Assembly (NCBI GenBank): GCA_027084065.1
Contig: JALWLR010000016.1
Coordinates: 1 to 8,069, forward strand
Length of the DNA: 8,069 nucleotides
Reading direction: 5' to 3'
Source: Helicobacteraceae bacterium
Lineage (GTDB): Bacteria; Campylobacterota; Campylobacteria; Campylobacterales; Sulfurimonadaceae
The notes under the pieces were generated by a model. The model was given only the letters and a program-made list of their open reading frames with translations. It did no database searches and had not been told where the DNA came from. The position numbers and the translations under genes were made by a program. Shown piece after piece: positions 1 to 6,442 of the stretch; within the stretch, counting starts at the first letter, position 1; each line of letters opens with the position of its first letter.

Positions 1-743
1 CCGATGTGCAGTCGCTACCAACAGAGCCGAGCTTGCCGCTACCACAAGGAGGGCATCGTGTGCTCATAGCCGAGGATAACGAGACTAATAGAATGCTCAT
101 TTCGATTATGCTCAAGAAAAAGGGCATTGCTTTTGATACGGCGAAAAACGGGAAAGAGGCATTGATAAAAGCTCAAAAACATGATTACGACCTAATCTTT
201 ATGGACATCAATATGCCCGTTCTTGACGGTTTGGAAGCTATTAAAAAACTGCGTCAAAGTGGGTATGAAAAACCCATTGTCACGCTTTCTGCCAATGTCA
301 TTCAAAGTGACACGGAAGCCTTTGAAAAAGCGGGTGCCGACGATATACTGCATAAACCGATTGATTCTAAAAAACTTGAAAATATTTTGCGGCGCTATTT
401 AAAAGAGGAGCGAAGCTCTAAAATGTTGATGAAACGTCTTTTGGAGCATTTTAGCTTTTTGGATGAAGATGCCCTTTTGAGGTTACTTGGAAGTTTTGAA
501 GAGTCCGCTTCGGAGTTGCTGCAAAAGTTACAAAAAGAGCCGCTGGATTATAAAATCGCCCATACTGTAAAGGGATTGGCGGCAAATTTCCTCTTTCATG
601 AGCTTGCAGCTGTTGCACTCAAAGCCGAAGAGGCTGCAAAAAAGGAGCAAAAAGAGAGGCTTCAGCAACTAAAAGGCGAGCTTGTAAAAGTGCTTCAACA
701 GGTACGTGATGAGGTTAAAGAGGTGTTAAATAAGTCAGCTTAA
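1..743 (+). CDS. Hybrid sensor histidine kinase, C-terminal part (receiver + Hpt), 5' truncated by window edge
   Basis: The reading frame is open to the first base, so this is the end of a larger protein. The GTG at 6 is probably internal. Counting from that GTG, a CheY-like receiver domain covers about residues 17-133: acidic pocket EDN at 23-25, phospho-acceptor Asp67 in the FMDINMPVLDG motif, Ser95 and Lys117 as the switch residues. An Hpt domain follows at about 140-240, with phospho-acceptor His186 in AHTVKGLAAN. The short Pro-rich lead-in (LPTEPSLPLPQGG) resembles the linker after a HATPase domain. Family knowledge: such proteins run a His-Asp-His relay to a separate response regulator. 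A stand-alone receiver-Hpt protein is possible but less likely, because no start site with a ribosome binding site is visible. The input signal and partner regulator lie outside the window or are unknown. Confidence 0.85.
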   Translation, partial: DVQSLPTEPSLPLPQGGHRVLIAEDNETNRMLISIMLKKKGIAFDTAKNGKEALIKAQKHDYDLIFMDINMPVLDGLEAIKKLRQSGYEKPIVTLSANVIQSDTEAFEKAGADDILHKPIDSKKLENILRRYLKEERSSKMLMKRLLEHFSFLDEDALLRLLGSFEESASELLQKLQKEPLDYKIAHTVKGLAANFLFHELAAVALKAEEAAKKEQKERLQQLKGELVKVLQQVRDEVKEVLNKSA

Positions 744-756
744 AAGTTGGGTTGGC

Positions 757-762
757 TATAAT
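757..762 (+). promoter_or_regulatory. Probable sigma-70 -10 box for purM
   Basis: A perfect TATAAT lies in the 45-bp gap between the hybrid kinase stop and the purM start, inside the context GGCTATAATACTATACT. Transcription would begin near 768-770, leaving a leader of about 20 nt with the Shine-Dalgarno. No convincing -35 hexamer sits 16-18 bp upstream, which is usual for Campylobacterota housekeeping promoters. It suggests purM can be transcribed independently of the kinase gene. Confidence 0.6.
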
Positions 763-779
763 ACTATACTTTTTTAATT

Positions 780-783
780 GGAG
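780..783 (+). promoter_or_regulatory. Shine-Dalgarno that fixes the purM start at 789
   Basis: GGAG lies 5 nt upstream of the ATG at 789. The alternative in-frame GTG at 783 overlaps this motif and has no ribosome binding site of its own. Starting at 789 gives MISYKDAGVDIDAGN, which matches the usual PurM N-terminus. Confidence 0.75.
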
Positions 784-788
784 TGAAG

Positions 789-1781
789 ATGATAAGTTAC
801 AAAGATGCCGGCGTCGATATAGACGCGGGAAACAGTTTTGTCGAAAATATAAAACCATTGGTAAAATCCACTGCAATCCCCGGCGTACTTGGCGGCATAG
901 GCAGCTTTGCCGGAGCGTTCGAGCTGCCAAAGGGGTATAAAGAGCCTGTTTTGCTTGCAGCAACGGATGGTGTAGGTACGAAACTCAAACTTGCGATAGA
1001 AAGCGGTATTCACAACACTGTCGGTATCGATCTTGTAGCGATGTGTGTCAATGATCTCATATGTAATTTCGGAACTCCAAGCTTCTTTTTGGACTACTAT
1101 GCCACAGGAAAACTTGAAGTCGAAGTCGCAACGAACGTCGTAGCAGGTATAGCCGAGGGGTGCCGCCAGAGCGAGTGTGCTCTCATAGGCGGCGAGACGG
1201 CGGAAATGCCGGGGATGTACTCTCCAAAAGATTATGACCTAGCAGGCTTTGCCGTAGGTGTTGCCGAAAAGAGCGAAATGGATCGCGTCTCTTTGGTGCA
1301 AGAGGGAGACAAGCTCATCGCTTTGCCGAGTTCGGGTTTGCACTCTAATGGTTTCTCTTTGGCAAGAAAGGTACTTTTTGAGAAGATGGGTATGCGCTTT
1401 GAGGATGAGTTCGAAGGAAGAGCGCTTATAGAAACTCTTTTACGTCCTACGAAAATCTATGTCAAAACATTCAAAGCACTTAAAGAGAAGATTGTCGCGT
1501 TGGCGCACATTACCGGAGGCGGAATAGTTGAGAATCTGCCACGTGTATTGCCCGATCATCTCTATGCCAAAGTGGATAAAAGTGCCATTCGTCCACTACC
1601 TATTTTCAAACTCATCGCAAAGCATGTCGAAGAGGAGGAGATGTTTCGTGCTTTCAACATGGGTGTAGGTATGGTGCTTGTCGTCAAAGAAGAGCATGTA
1701 GAAGATGTTTTAAAAGCGGCAGAGGGTGCTTACCTCATTGGAGAGATTCAAAAAGGAGAAAAAAAGGTCATCCTCGCCTAA
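789..1781 (+). CDS. purM: Phosphoribosylformylglycinamidine cyclo-ligase (AIR synthetase)
   Basis: PurM catalyses the ATP-dependent ring closure of formylglycinamidine ribonucleotide (FGAM) to aminoimidazole ribonucleotide (AIR), the fifth step of de novo purine synthesis, in the cytoplasm. The 330-residue product has the family's usual length. Visible signatures, in order: SYKDAGVDIDAGN at the N-terminus, DGVGTKL from Asp60, GIDLVAMCVND, the nucleotide-binding GGETAEMPGMY at 134-144, LPSSGLHSNGFSLAR, HITGGGIVENLPRVLP and FNMGVGM. All are intact. It has its own -10 box and ribosome binding site, so it is probably expressed independently of the upstream kinase. Its TAA overlaps the TAG of the convergent diguanylate cyclase gene by 4 bp. 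AIR is also the precursor of the thiamin pyrimidine (HMP) through ThiC. Confidence 0.98.
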   Translation: MISYKDAGVDIDAGNSFVENIKPLVKSTAIPGVLGGIGSFAGAFELPKGYKEPVLLAATDGVGTKLKLAIESGIHNTVGIDLVAMCVNDLICNFGTPSFFLDYYATGKLEVEVATNVVAGIAEGCRQSECALIGGETAEMPGMYSPKDYDLAGFAVGVAEKSEMDRVSLVQEGDKLIALPSSGLHSNGFSLARKVLFEKMGMRFEDEFEGRALIETLLRPTKIYVKTFKALKEKIVALAHITGGGIVENLPRVLPDHLYAKVDKSAIRPLPIFKLIAKHVEEEEMFRAFNMGVGMVLVVKEEHVEDVLKAAEGAYLIGEIQKGEKKVILA

Positions 1782-4036
1782 TACTTCACTTTCTCCGTTA
1801 CCGCGCGATTCTTTCCAAGAATTTTCGCGGTATACATCAGCTCGTCCGCACGTTTATAAATCTCTTCTAGTGTTACTCTCGATGCAGGTGAAATCTCTGC
1901 AATGACCGCGCCCAAAGAGATGGTAACGACACCGTATGGTTCGTTTTCTGCATGTTCTATACCCATCTCTTCGACACTACGGACAATCTCTTTCATATAT
2001 TCACGCGCTGCATCTTCATCTTCTACATGTGCAAAAATGCCAAACTCCTCTCCGCCAAGTCGGAATAAAAAGTCACTTTTGCGCTTGCAGAGTGTGCGAA
2101 TCTTTTTTGCTAGCGAGCGTAGCACATTGTCCCCCGCTAGATGTCCGTAGCGGTCGTTGTAGCGTTTGAAGTTGTCTATATCGAATATGGCAAAGAGTAT
2201 CTTCCCGCCATCTCTCTTCGCACCGGCAAGTTCGGCTTCCATAAATGTGTTGAAAAAGCGTCGGTTGTATAGACGTGTCAGTGGGTCCTGAGTTGCTTGT
2301 TTTCGTAGAAGCTTCTCTATTGAGAGTCTCTTTTTGAGCTCTTTTTTAAATTGCCATCCAAGAAGCAAAGCGATTAAAAGGAGCAAAACAAGCAGTGCGA
2401 TGACCTGTTTGAAATAGCGCTCTTTACGAACGTCGATAACATGCACGACTCGTGGAGAGTAACGTTTTTCTATATCTTTTTTCTCTTTTGGTGTAATCGA
2501 AGCAAGGGCCAGGTCGAAAATATCGCGTATGGGGGCGAGCTCTTTTTTGAACATTGCACGTAGAGCGAACTTTTGAGGGAGTTTACCGGAGATGTAGATG
2601 TCACTGTAAAAGAGGTTGCCAATGTAGTAGGCAAGGGTTGGCATAATGTCTACAACGGCATCCACTTTTCCTGCATGTAGCAAGGCAAGCGCCTCTTTTG
2701 TCGATGCAACCGGGAGAATTTTTATCTCTGAATGATGTAGCAGCATTGCATGTGCGGTATACTCCTTTCCAACTGCAACACGTTTTCCTTTAAGATCGGA
2801 TACATCGGTATAAAGATGCTCTCTTTTAGAAGCGATACCGATGTCGTAAATGTCGTATGGTTTGGAAAAAACGGCATATTGACGTCGAGATGGTGTCTCG
2901 CCTGTCGCCATTGCCATATCGAGCCTCCCTTTTCTTATACCAGCTAGCACATCACTCCATTTTTGCATGTAGACATAGCGCAAATCCAATCCGCTTCGTT
3001 TGTAAATAAGCTTTAAATACTCCTCTATCATTCCCTCCATCTCTTTTTTTTCATTGACGATTGTAAAAGGAGGCCATGTCGTTTCACTGTAGAGAATCGG
3101 TGTTTGGGCTATGAGTTCGCGCTGTGAAAATGTAAGGGGAATCGTATCTATAAAGAGAGGGTCGACAAAGTCGTAAATATCATGTTCTCCGTTAAGTATG
3201 CTACTCTCTGCATAGAGTGTCAGTATAGCGTGCAGTTTATGCGGATTGAAAATGCCGGTTTTTTCAACAGAAAGTATTGAATGGCTCAAGATGTCTTTTG
3301 CTTCTTGTTCGAGTGTCTCTATGCTTTTGTTTGGAGCGTACTTTTTATGGATGATCTCTGTGGCTTTATTGAAATGATTTAGTGCATAGTGCCACCCTTT
3401 GAGAGTTGCCAGAACAAAGGAGCGGACTGCCGTTTTATGGGTGGTATAGAACTCTTTGTCTGCAAAGATGATGTCGTCGTACATGTCGATACCAAGCTCT
3501 TTTGGAGAGAGTTTCGTAAAGCCTTGATTGTCGAAATAGTGTTTGAAGATGGAGTAGGTAATGATCCCTTCAGGGTCTTTTAAAAAGGCATCTTCGTCAA
3601 AGTTTTTTCTGCATGTAACCCCTAGTTTTTTCATAAGCAGTTCAACTGGACCGTTGTACTCGTTACGACTCAGATAGAGACAGCTTTTTTTCAAGTCAGT
3701 TGCGGCATGTTTGGAAACCGCTATAAAGGGAGAGGTTTGAAAAATGTAAGAGAGTATTTCAAACTCGCCGTTTTGTGCGGCAATCGGTATGATGCTAGAG
3801 TAGTATACGCCGATTTGTGCTTTATTGCTTTTGATGGTTTGCAAGATGTTTTGCGGGTGCTTTGGATCGATGTGGTGCAGATGCACATCCAGTCCCGCTT
3901 CATCGTAAAAACCAAACTCCTTTGCCATATAAAAAGCGGCAAATTCGAACTGCGGTTTCCAGTTGAGCTGTACATGCAGTGTTTCACGTCCAAAGAGTGA
4001 CAAACAAAACAAAACGAAAAAGATGATAAATTTCAT
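1778..4036 (-). CDS. Membrane diguanylate cyclase with tandem periplasmic NMT1/THI5-like and SBP_bac_3-like sensor domains
   Basis: The 752-residue protein reads as a sensor that makes cyclic di-GMP from two GTP. Domains in order: signal peptide at 1-16; NMT1/THI5-like binding domain at about 20-235 (QLNWKPQFEFAAFYMAKEFG, later GIDMYDDIIF and LKGWHYALNH); amino-acid-type SBP_bac_3 domain at about 313-527 (TWPPFT, GRLDMAMATGETPSRR, FSKPYDIY); one membrane segment at about 544-561; a short basic coiled linker; GGDEF domain from about 580. Catalytic features are intact: DPLTRLYNRR at 584-593, metal-binding Asp619 in FDIDNF, and GGEEF at 661-665. An RxxD product-inhibition site (Arg652-Asp655) sits exactly 5 residues before GGEEF. 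No EAL domain is present. The ATG at 4036 is chosen because it begins the signal peptide; no clear Shine-Dalgarno precedes it. The ligands are unknown. Thiamin-precursor-like pyrimidines and amino acids are family-based possibilities only. Confidence 0.92.
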   Translation of the reverse strand: MKFIIFFVLFCLSLFGRETLHVQLNWKPQFEFAAFYMAKEFGFYDEAGLDVHLHHIDPKHPQNILQTIKSNKAQIGVYYSSIIPIAAQNGEFEILSYIFQTSPFIAVSKHAATDLKKSCLYLSRNEYNGPVELLMKKLGVTCRKNFDEDAFLKDPEGIITYSIFKHYFDNQGFTKLSPKELGIDMYDDIIFADKEFYTTHKTAVRSFVLATLKGWHYALNHFNKATEIIHKKYAPNKSIETLEQEAKDILSHSILSVEKTGIFNPHKLHAILTLYAESSILNGEHDIYDFVDPLFIDTIPLTFSQRELIAQTPILYSETTWPPFTIVNEKKEMEGMIEEYLKLIYKRSGLDLRYVYMQKWSDVLAGIRKGRLDMAMATGETPSRRQYAVFSKPYDIYDIGIASKREHLYTDVSDLKGKRVAVGKEYTAHAMLLHHSEIKILPVASTKEALALLHAGKVDAVVDIMPTLAYYIGNLFYSDIYISGKLPQKFALRAMFKKELAPIRDIFDLALASITPKEKKDIEKRYSPRVVHVIDVRKERYFKQVIALLVLLLLIALLLGWQFKKELKKRLSIEKLLRKQATQDPLTRLYNRRFFNTFMEAELAGAKRDGGKILFAIFDIDNFKRYNDRYGHLAGDNVLRSLAKKIRTLCKRKSDFLFRLGGEEFGIFAHVEDEDAAREYMKEIVRSVEEMGIEHAENEPYGVVTISLGAVIAEISPASRVTLEEIYKRADELMYTAKILGKNRAVTEKVKY

Positions 4037-4042
4037 AAAAGC

Positions 4043-4048
4043 ATCTTA
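4043..4048 (-). promoter_or_regulatory. Weak candidate -10 box for the diguanylate cyclase gene
   Basis: On the minus strand TAAGAT (4 of 6 matches to TATAAT) ends 6 nt before the ATG at 4036. No Shine-Dalgarno lies between them, so use of this box would give an almost leaderless transcript. A TTGATT lies 14 bp upstream, which is too close for a normal -35. The call rests mainly on position. Confidence 0.25.
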
Positions 4049-4124
4049 ACCATTTGGAGATAAATCAATACTTAAAACTCCCTCTCTGCTTGGAAAAGTG
4101 GAGGCTTTTTTACTTTTTCTGCAC

Positions 4125-4130
4125 TATAAT
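4125..4130 (+). promoter_or_regulatory. Probable -10 box for the three-gene AAA/VWA operon
   Basis: A perfect TATAAT sits in the divergent intergenic region, in CACTATAATAGCGCC, ending 6 nt before the ATG at 4137. Transcription starting 6-7 nt downstream of the box would begin at or next to that ATG. A T-rich stretch (about 4105-4119) lies upstream, but there is no clear -35. Confidence 0.5.
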
Positions 4131-4136
4131 AGCGCC

Positions 4137-5456
4137 ATGAACATAGAAGATTACACCCATACGACCATCAGTCTCTTTGGTAAGCCCCGCGCTTTTAGCG
4201 AAGATGCACTCAAAGCCATACTCGCTTCTTATAGTATCGATCTCGTTTTTGGGTATGATGAGAAGGCTGCTTTGATTGTGGAGGGTGCGCTCATCCCTAC
4301 ACCGCTGCGCATCAAAGCCGAAGAGCTTTACGAAAAGGGGTTTGATAACTTTGTCGATATAGAGTCTTTTGAGCGTGCCGCCGCCAAAGCGATAGAGCCA
4401 AAAAAGCTGCTGATGCACCTCAAGCTTGCCGCCGATCAAGAAAAGATCGTTGCCTACTTGCAAAACGACTATATCGACGATGAGCTTTTTTTGCAGTTGT
4501 TGCGGTTATATGACTTTGGTAATGAAAATTTTTTCGAAAACGACACTTCACGTGATGTGACCGCAGCGCTCATTCGACGTTTTTACAAAGAGTATGTCAA
4601 CAATCACAACATACAGTACTCCTACATCGGTCTGCTCAACGCTCTAGAAGCAAGTGAGGATGTAAAACTTATAGAGACGCTCTTTTTCCTCGCTCCAGTG
4701 CAAAAAGCACTTACTAAGCCAAACGACCCAAATGCCAAACTTCTGCAGATGATTGCCATCCATCCAAAAACACCAAAGAGGATTTTAGAAACGATAGCGC
4801 AAAAAGGGTATGAACAGCTGCTCATGCTACTAGCTTCTCGCACCCACCAAAATTCGCAACTGCAAGAAACGCTACTGGAAAAAAAGAGTTCTACCATAGA
4901 TGCACTACTGGCAAAAACAGCTGAGCTCTCCCCATCTGCCATAGAGACACTTCTTCAAAGAGGTTTTGAGACGACACTCGCTGAACATCTTGCACTAAAT
5001 GACGAACTTTTTGAGCAGTTTCGACACATTCCGCAAATAGGAAAAAACCCATCTCTTACGGAATCGATGCAAAAAGCTCTTTTGAAAGAGAAAGAGGTGG
5101 GAGTGTTTCTTGCATCCAATCCTGCATGTAAAGTGACCAAAGAGCTTTTAAAAACAGGTAGCCAAAAGGTTCAAAAAGAGCTTTACAGACATCAAAATAT
5201 ATTTGACGACTCCTTTGAAACAAAAGGGTTCGAGGCAGAAATCGCCGCAAATCCTTTTGCACCAAAAGCGGTGCTTGAGGAGATTTACACCAAAGGCATC
5301 GATGCTGCCAACAAAGCGCTTGCATCCAACCCTGCAACTCCGATAGAGATCCTCTATCAACTCTCGTTCGATATGCGCTATGCAAAAGATGTCAAGCAAA
5401 ACCCCTCTTTTGGCGAACACATAAAAACCTCACATGCAATTGGAGTGACCGTATGA
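4137..5456 (+). CDS. Helical repeat protein (LRV-like repeats, possible BRCT-like N-terminus), first gene of an AAA/VWA operon
   Basis: Function not recognised. The 439-residue product has no signal peptide or membrane segment and should be cytoplasmic. Residues 8-84 show a BRCT-like order: GKPRAF, a helix, a short strand, AALIVEG, a helix beginning near KAEELYEKGFD, then FVDIESFERAA. Residues 85-205 look all-helical. Residues 206-410 hold degenerate units of the type LAxNPxTPxxxLxxL: IAIHPKTPKRIL (206-217), LASNPACKVTKELL (325-338), IAANPFAPKAVLEEI (369-383) and LASNPATPIEILYQL (395-409), which resemble the leucine-rich variant (LRV) repeat. An earlier in-frame GTG at 4098 would add MEAFLLFLHYNSA, but the extension spans the -10 box and has only a weak ribosome site, so 4137 is preferred. 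The TGA overlaps the next ATG (ATGA), implying coupled translation. By position it may be a substrate adaptor or scaffold for the ATPase. Confidence 0.75.
   Translation: MNIEDYTHTTISLFGKPRAFSEDALKAILASYSIDLVFGYDEKAALIVEGALIPTPLRIKAEELYEKGFDNFVDIESFERAAAKAIEPKKLLMHLKLAADQEKIVAYLQNDYIDDELFLQLLRLYDFGNENFFENDTSRDVTAALIRRFYKEYVNNHNIQYSYIGLLNALEASEDVKLIETLFFLAPVQKALTKPNDPNAKLLQMIAIHPKTPKRILETIAQKGYEQLLMLLASRTHQNSQLQETLLEKKSSTIDALLAKTAELSPSAIETLLQRGFETTLAEHLALNDELFEQFRHIPQIGKNPSLTESMQKALLKEKEVGVFLASNPACKVTKELLKTGSQKVQKELYRHQNIFDDSFETKGFEAEIAANPFAPKAVLEEIYTKGIDAANKALASNPATPIEILYQLSFDMRYAKDVKQNPSFGEHIKTSHAIGVTV
4752..5366 (+). repeat. LRV-like protein repeat region within the first operon gene
   Basis: At least four units share an NP or HP turn followed by a helix: codons beginning at 4752, 5109, 5241 and 5319. 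Two of them are almost identical as DNA (5109-5126 and 5319-5336 differ at one base), 210 bp apart. Between the first and second units the pattern is too eroded to place boundaries. Confidence 0.5.
5442..5445 (+). promoter_or_regulatory. Shine-Dalgarno for the AAA+ ATPase gene
   Basis: GGAG lies 7 nt before the ATG at 5453, inside the last codons of the preceding gene. Together with the ATGA stop/start overlap it supports this start and coupled translation. The next junction (6439) has no such motif. Confidence 0.65.
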
Positions 5457-6442
5457 AACCCAGTGAAGTCAAAAAAACACTCGATGCGATGCTTGGCAAA
5501 GATATTGCCATTTTTGTCTGGGGACATCCCGGTATCGGTAAAAGCTCGCTCATTCGTCAAACGGCAAATGAGAAGGGATTGGAGTTTATAGATTTGCGTC
5601 TTTCTTTGCTTGATCCTACCGACTTAAAAGGCATTCCTTTTTTTGATAAGGAGCAGCAGCGTGCCGTATGGGCACCGCCGTCGTTTTTACCGCATGAGGG
5701 GGAGGGCATTTTGTTTTTAGATGAGCTCAACGCGGCACCTCCAAGTGTGCAAGCATCTGCCTATCAGCTCATACTCGATAGAGCCATTGGAGAGTATAGA
5801 CTTCCAAAGGGGTGGAAAATAGTTGCAGCGGGTAACTTGGAAGATGACCACGGTATCAGCTATACGATGCCCTCTCCTCTTGCCAACCGCTTTATACATC
5901 TGGAGATGGAGCTCGATGTGGATGAGTGGTGCGACTGGGCATATAAAAACGGGATAGACTATAAAATTATCAGCTACATTCGTTACAAAAACGAAGCGTT
6001 GTTTGAGTTCGATGCGGAAAAAAAGGGCTTTCCCACACCAAGAAGCTGGGCGTTTGCAAGTGAAATTCTCCAAAGCGGTCTTGCAGGAAGCACACTCTTT
6101 GAAACACTAAGCGGTACGATAGGCGAAGAGAGAAGTATCGATTTTTTAAACTTCGCCAAAGCTGCCGATGATCTTCCCGATATTGAGAAAATATTTAGCG
6201 AAGGTAAAGCGGAAATTCCGCAAGATGATCGCACACTCTATGTGCTTGGCTCTTTGCTTGTAAGTACCTACCTGAGTGACCCAAGCCCACAAAAGCTGGA
6301 GAATTTACTGCACTATCTCATGGAGATAAAACCGGAGTTTTCCGTTTTGAGTGTCCAGGAGTTACAGCGAAACGGTGTCGATATGCTTGCATCAACACAG
6401 TTTGAGAAATGGATAGAGCGCTTTAGCTATCTGCTTGCATGA
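5453..6442 (+). CDS. MoxR-type AAA+ ATPase
   Basis: A cytoplasmic ATPase of 329 residues with a complete AAA+ core: Walker A GHPGIGKS at 24-31, Walker B LFLDE ending Asp90-Glu91, sensor 1 Asn128 in VAAGN, putative arginine finger Arg146 in PLANRF, and a sensor-2-like TPRSWAFA segment. The core followed by a helical C-terminal lid fits the MoxR/AAA_5 group. Family knowledge: these ATPases form hexamers and work with a VWA protein encoded next door (RavA-ViaA, NorQ-NorD, CbbQ-CbbO) to remodel or metallate a target. The next gene encodes just such a VWA protein, starting within this gene's stop codon (ATGA). Catalytic residues are intact, so active ATP hydrolysis is expected. None of the known target enzymes (nitric oxide reductase, Rubisco, methanol dehydrogenase) is in the window, so the specific subfamily name is left open. 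Confidence 0.92.
   Translation: MKPSEVKKTLDAMLGKDIAIFVWGHPGIGKSSLIRQTANEKGLEFIDLRLSLLDPTDLKGIPFFDKEQQRAVWAPPSFLPHEGEGILFLDELNAAPPSVQASAYQLILDRAIGEYRLPKGWKIVAAGNLEDDHGISYTMPSPLANRFIHLEMELDVDEWCDWAYKNGIDYKIISYIRYKNEALFEFDAEKKGFPTPRSWAFASEILQSGLAGSTLFETLSGTIGEERSIDFLNFAKAADDLPDIEKIFSEGKAEIPQDDRTLYVLGSLLVSTYLSDPSPQKLENLLHYLMEIKPEFSVLSVQELQRNGVDMLASTQFEKWIERFSYLLA

Noticed and set aside
783..788. GTG at 783 as the purM start (two extra residues, Met-Lys).
   Set aside because: It overlaps the GGAG that serves the ATG at 789, and PurM proteins match the shorter N-terminus.
3707..4000. A plus-strand frame of 97 codons opposite the 5' end of the diguanylate cyclase gene.
   Set aside because: It lies antisense to the signal peptide and NMT1-like domain, has no ribosome binding site or recognisable protein features, and is a shadow of the real gene.
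4079..4112. Possible Rho-independent terminator: CTCC ... GGAG followed by a T-run at about 4105-4110.
   Set aside because: The stem is only about 4 bp with a loop near 17 nt, and no plus-strand gene ends upstream within 2 kb. The T-run is better read as upstream promoter sequence.
4098..4136. GTG at 4098 as the start of the repeat protein.
   Set aside because: The 13 extra residues are hydrophobic and unlike the rest, the codons run through a perfect TATAAT, and only a weak GGA precedes it. Kept as an alternative, not the call.
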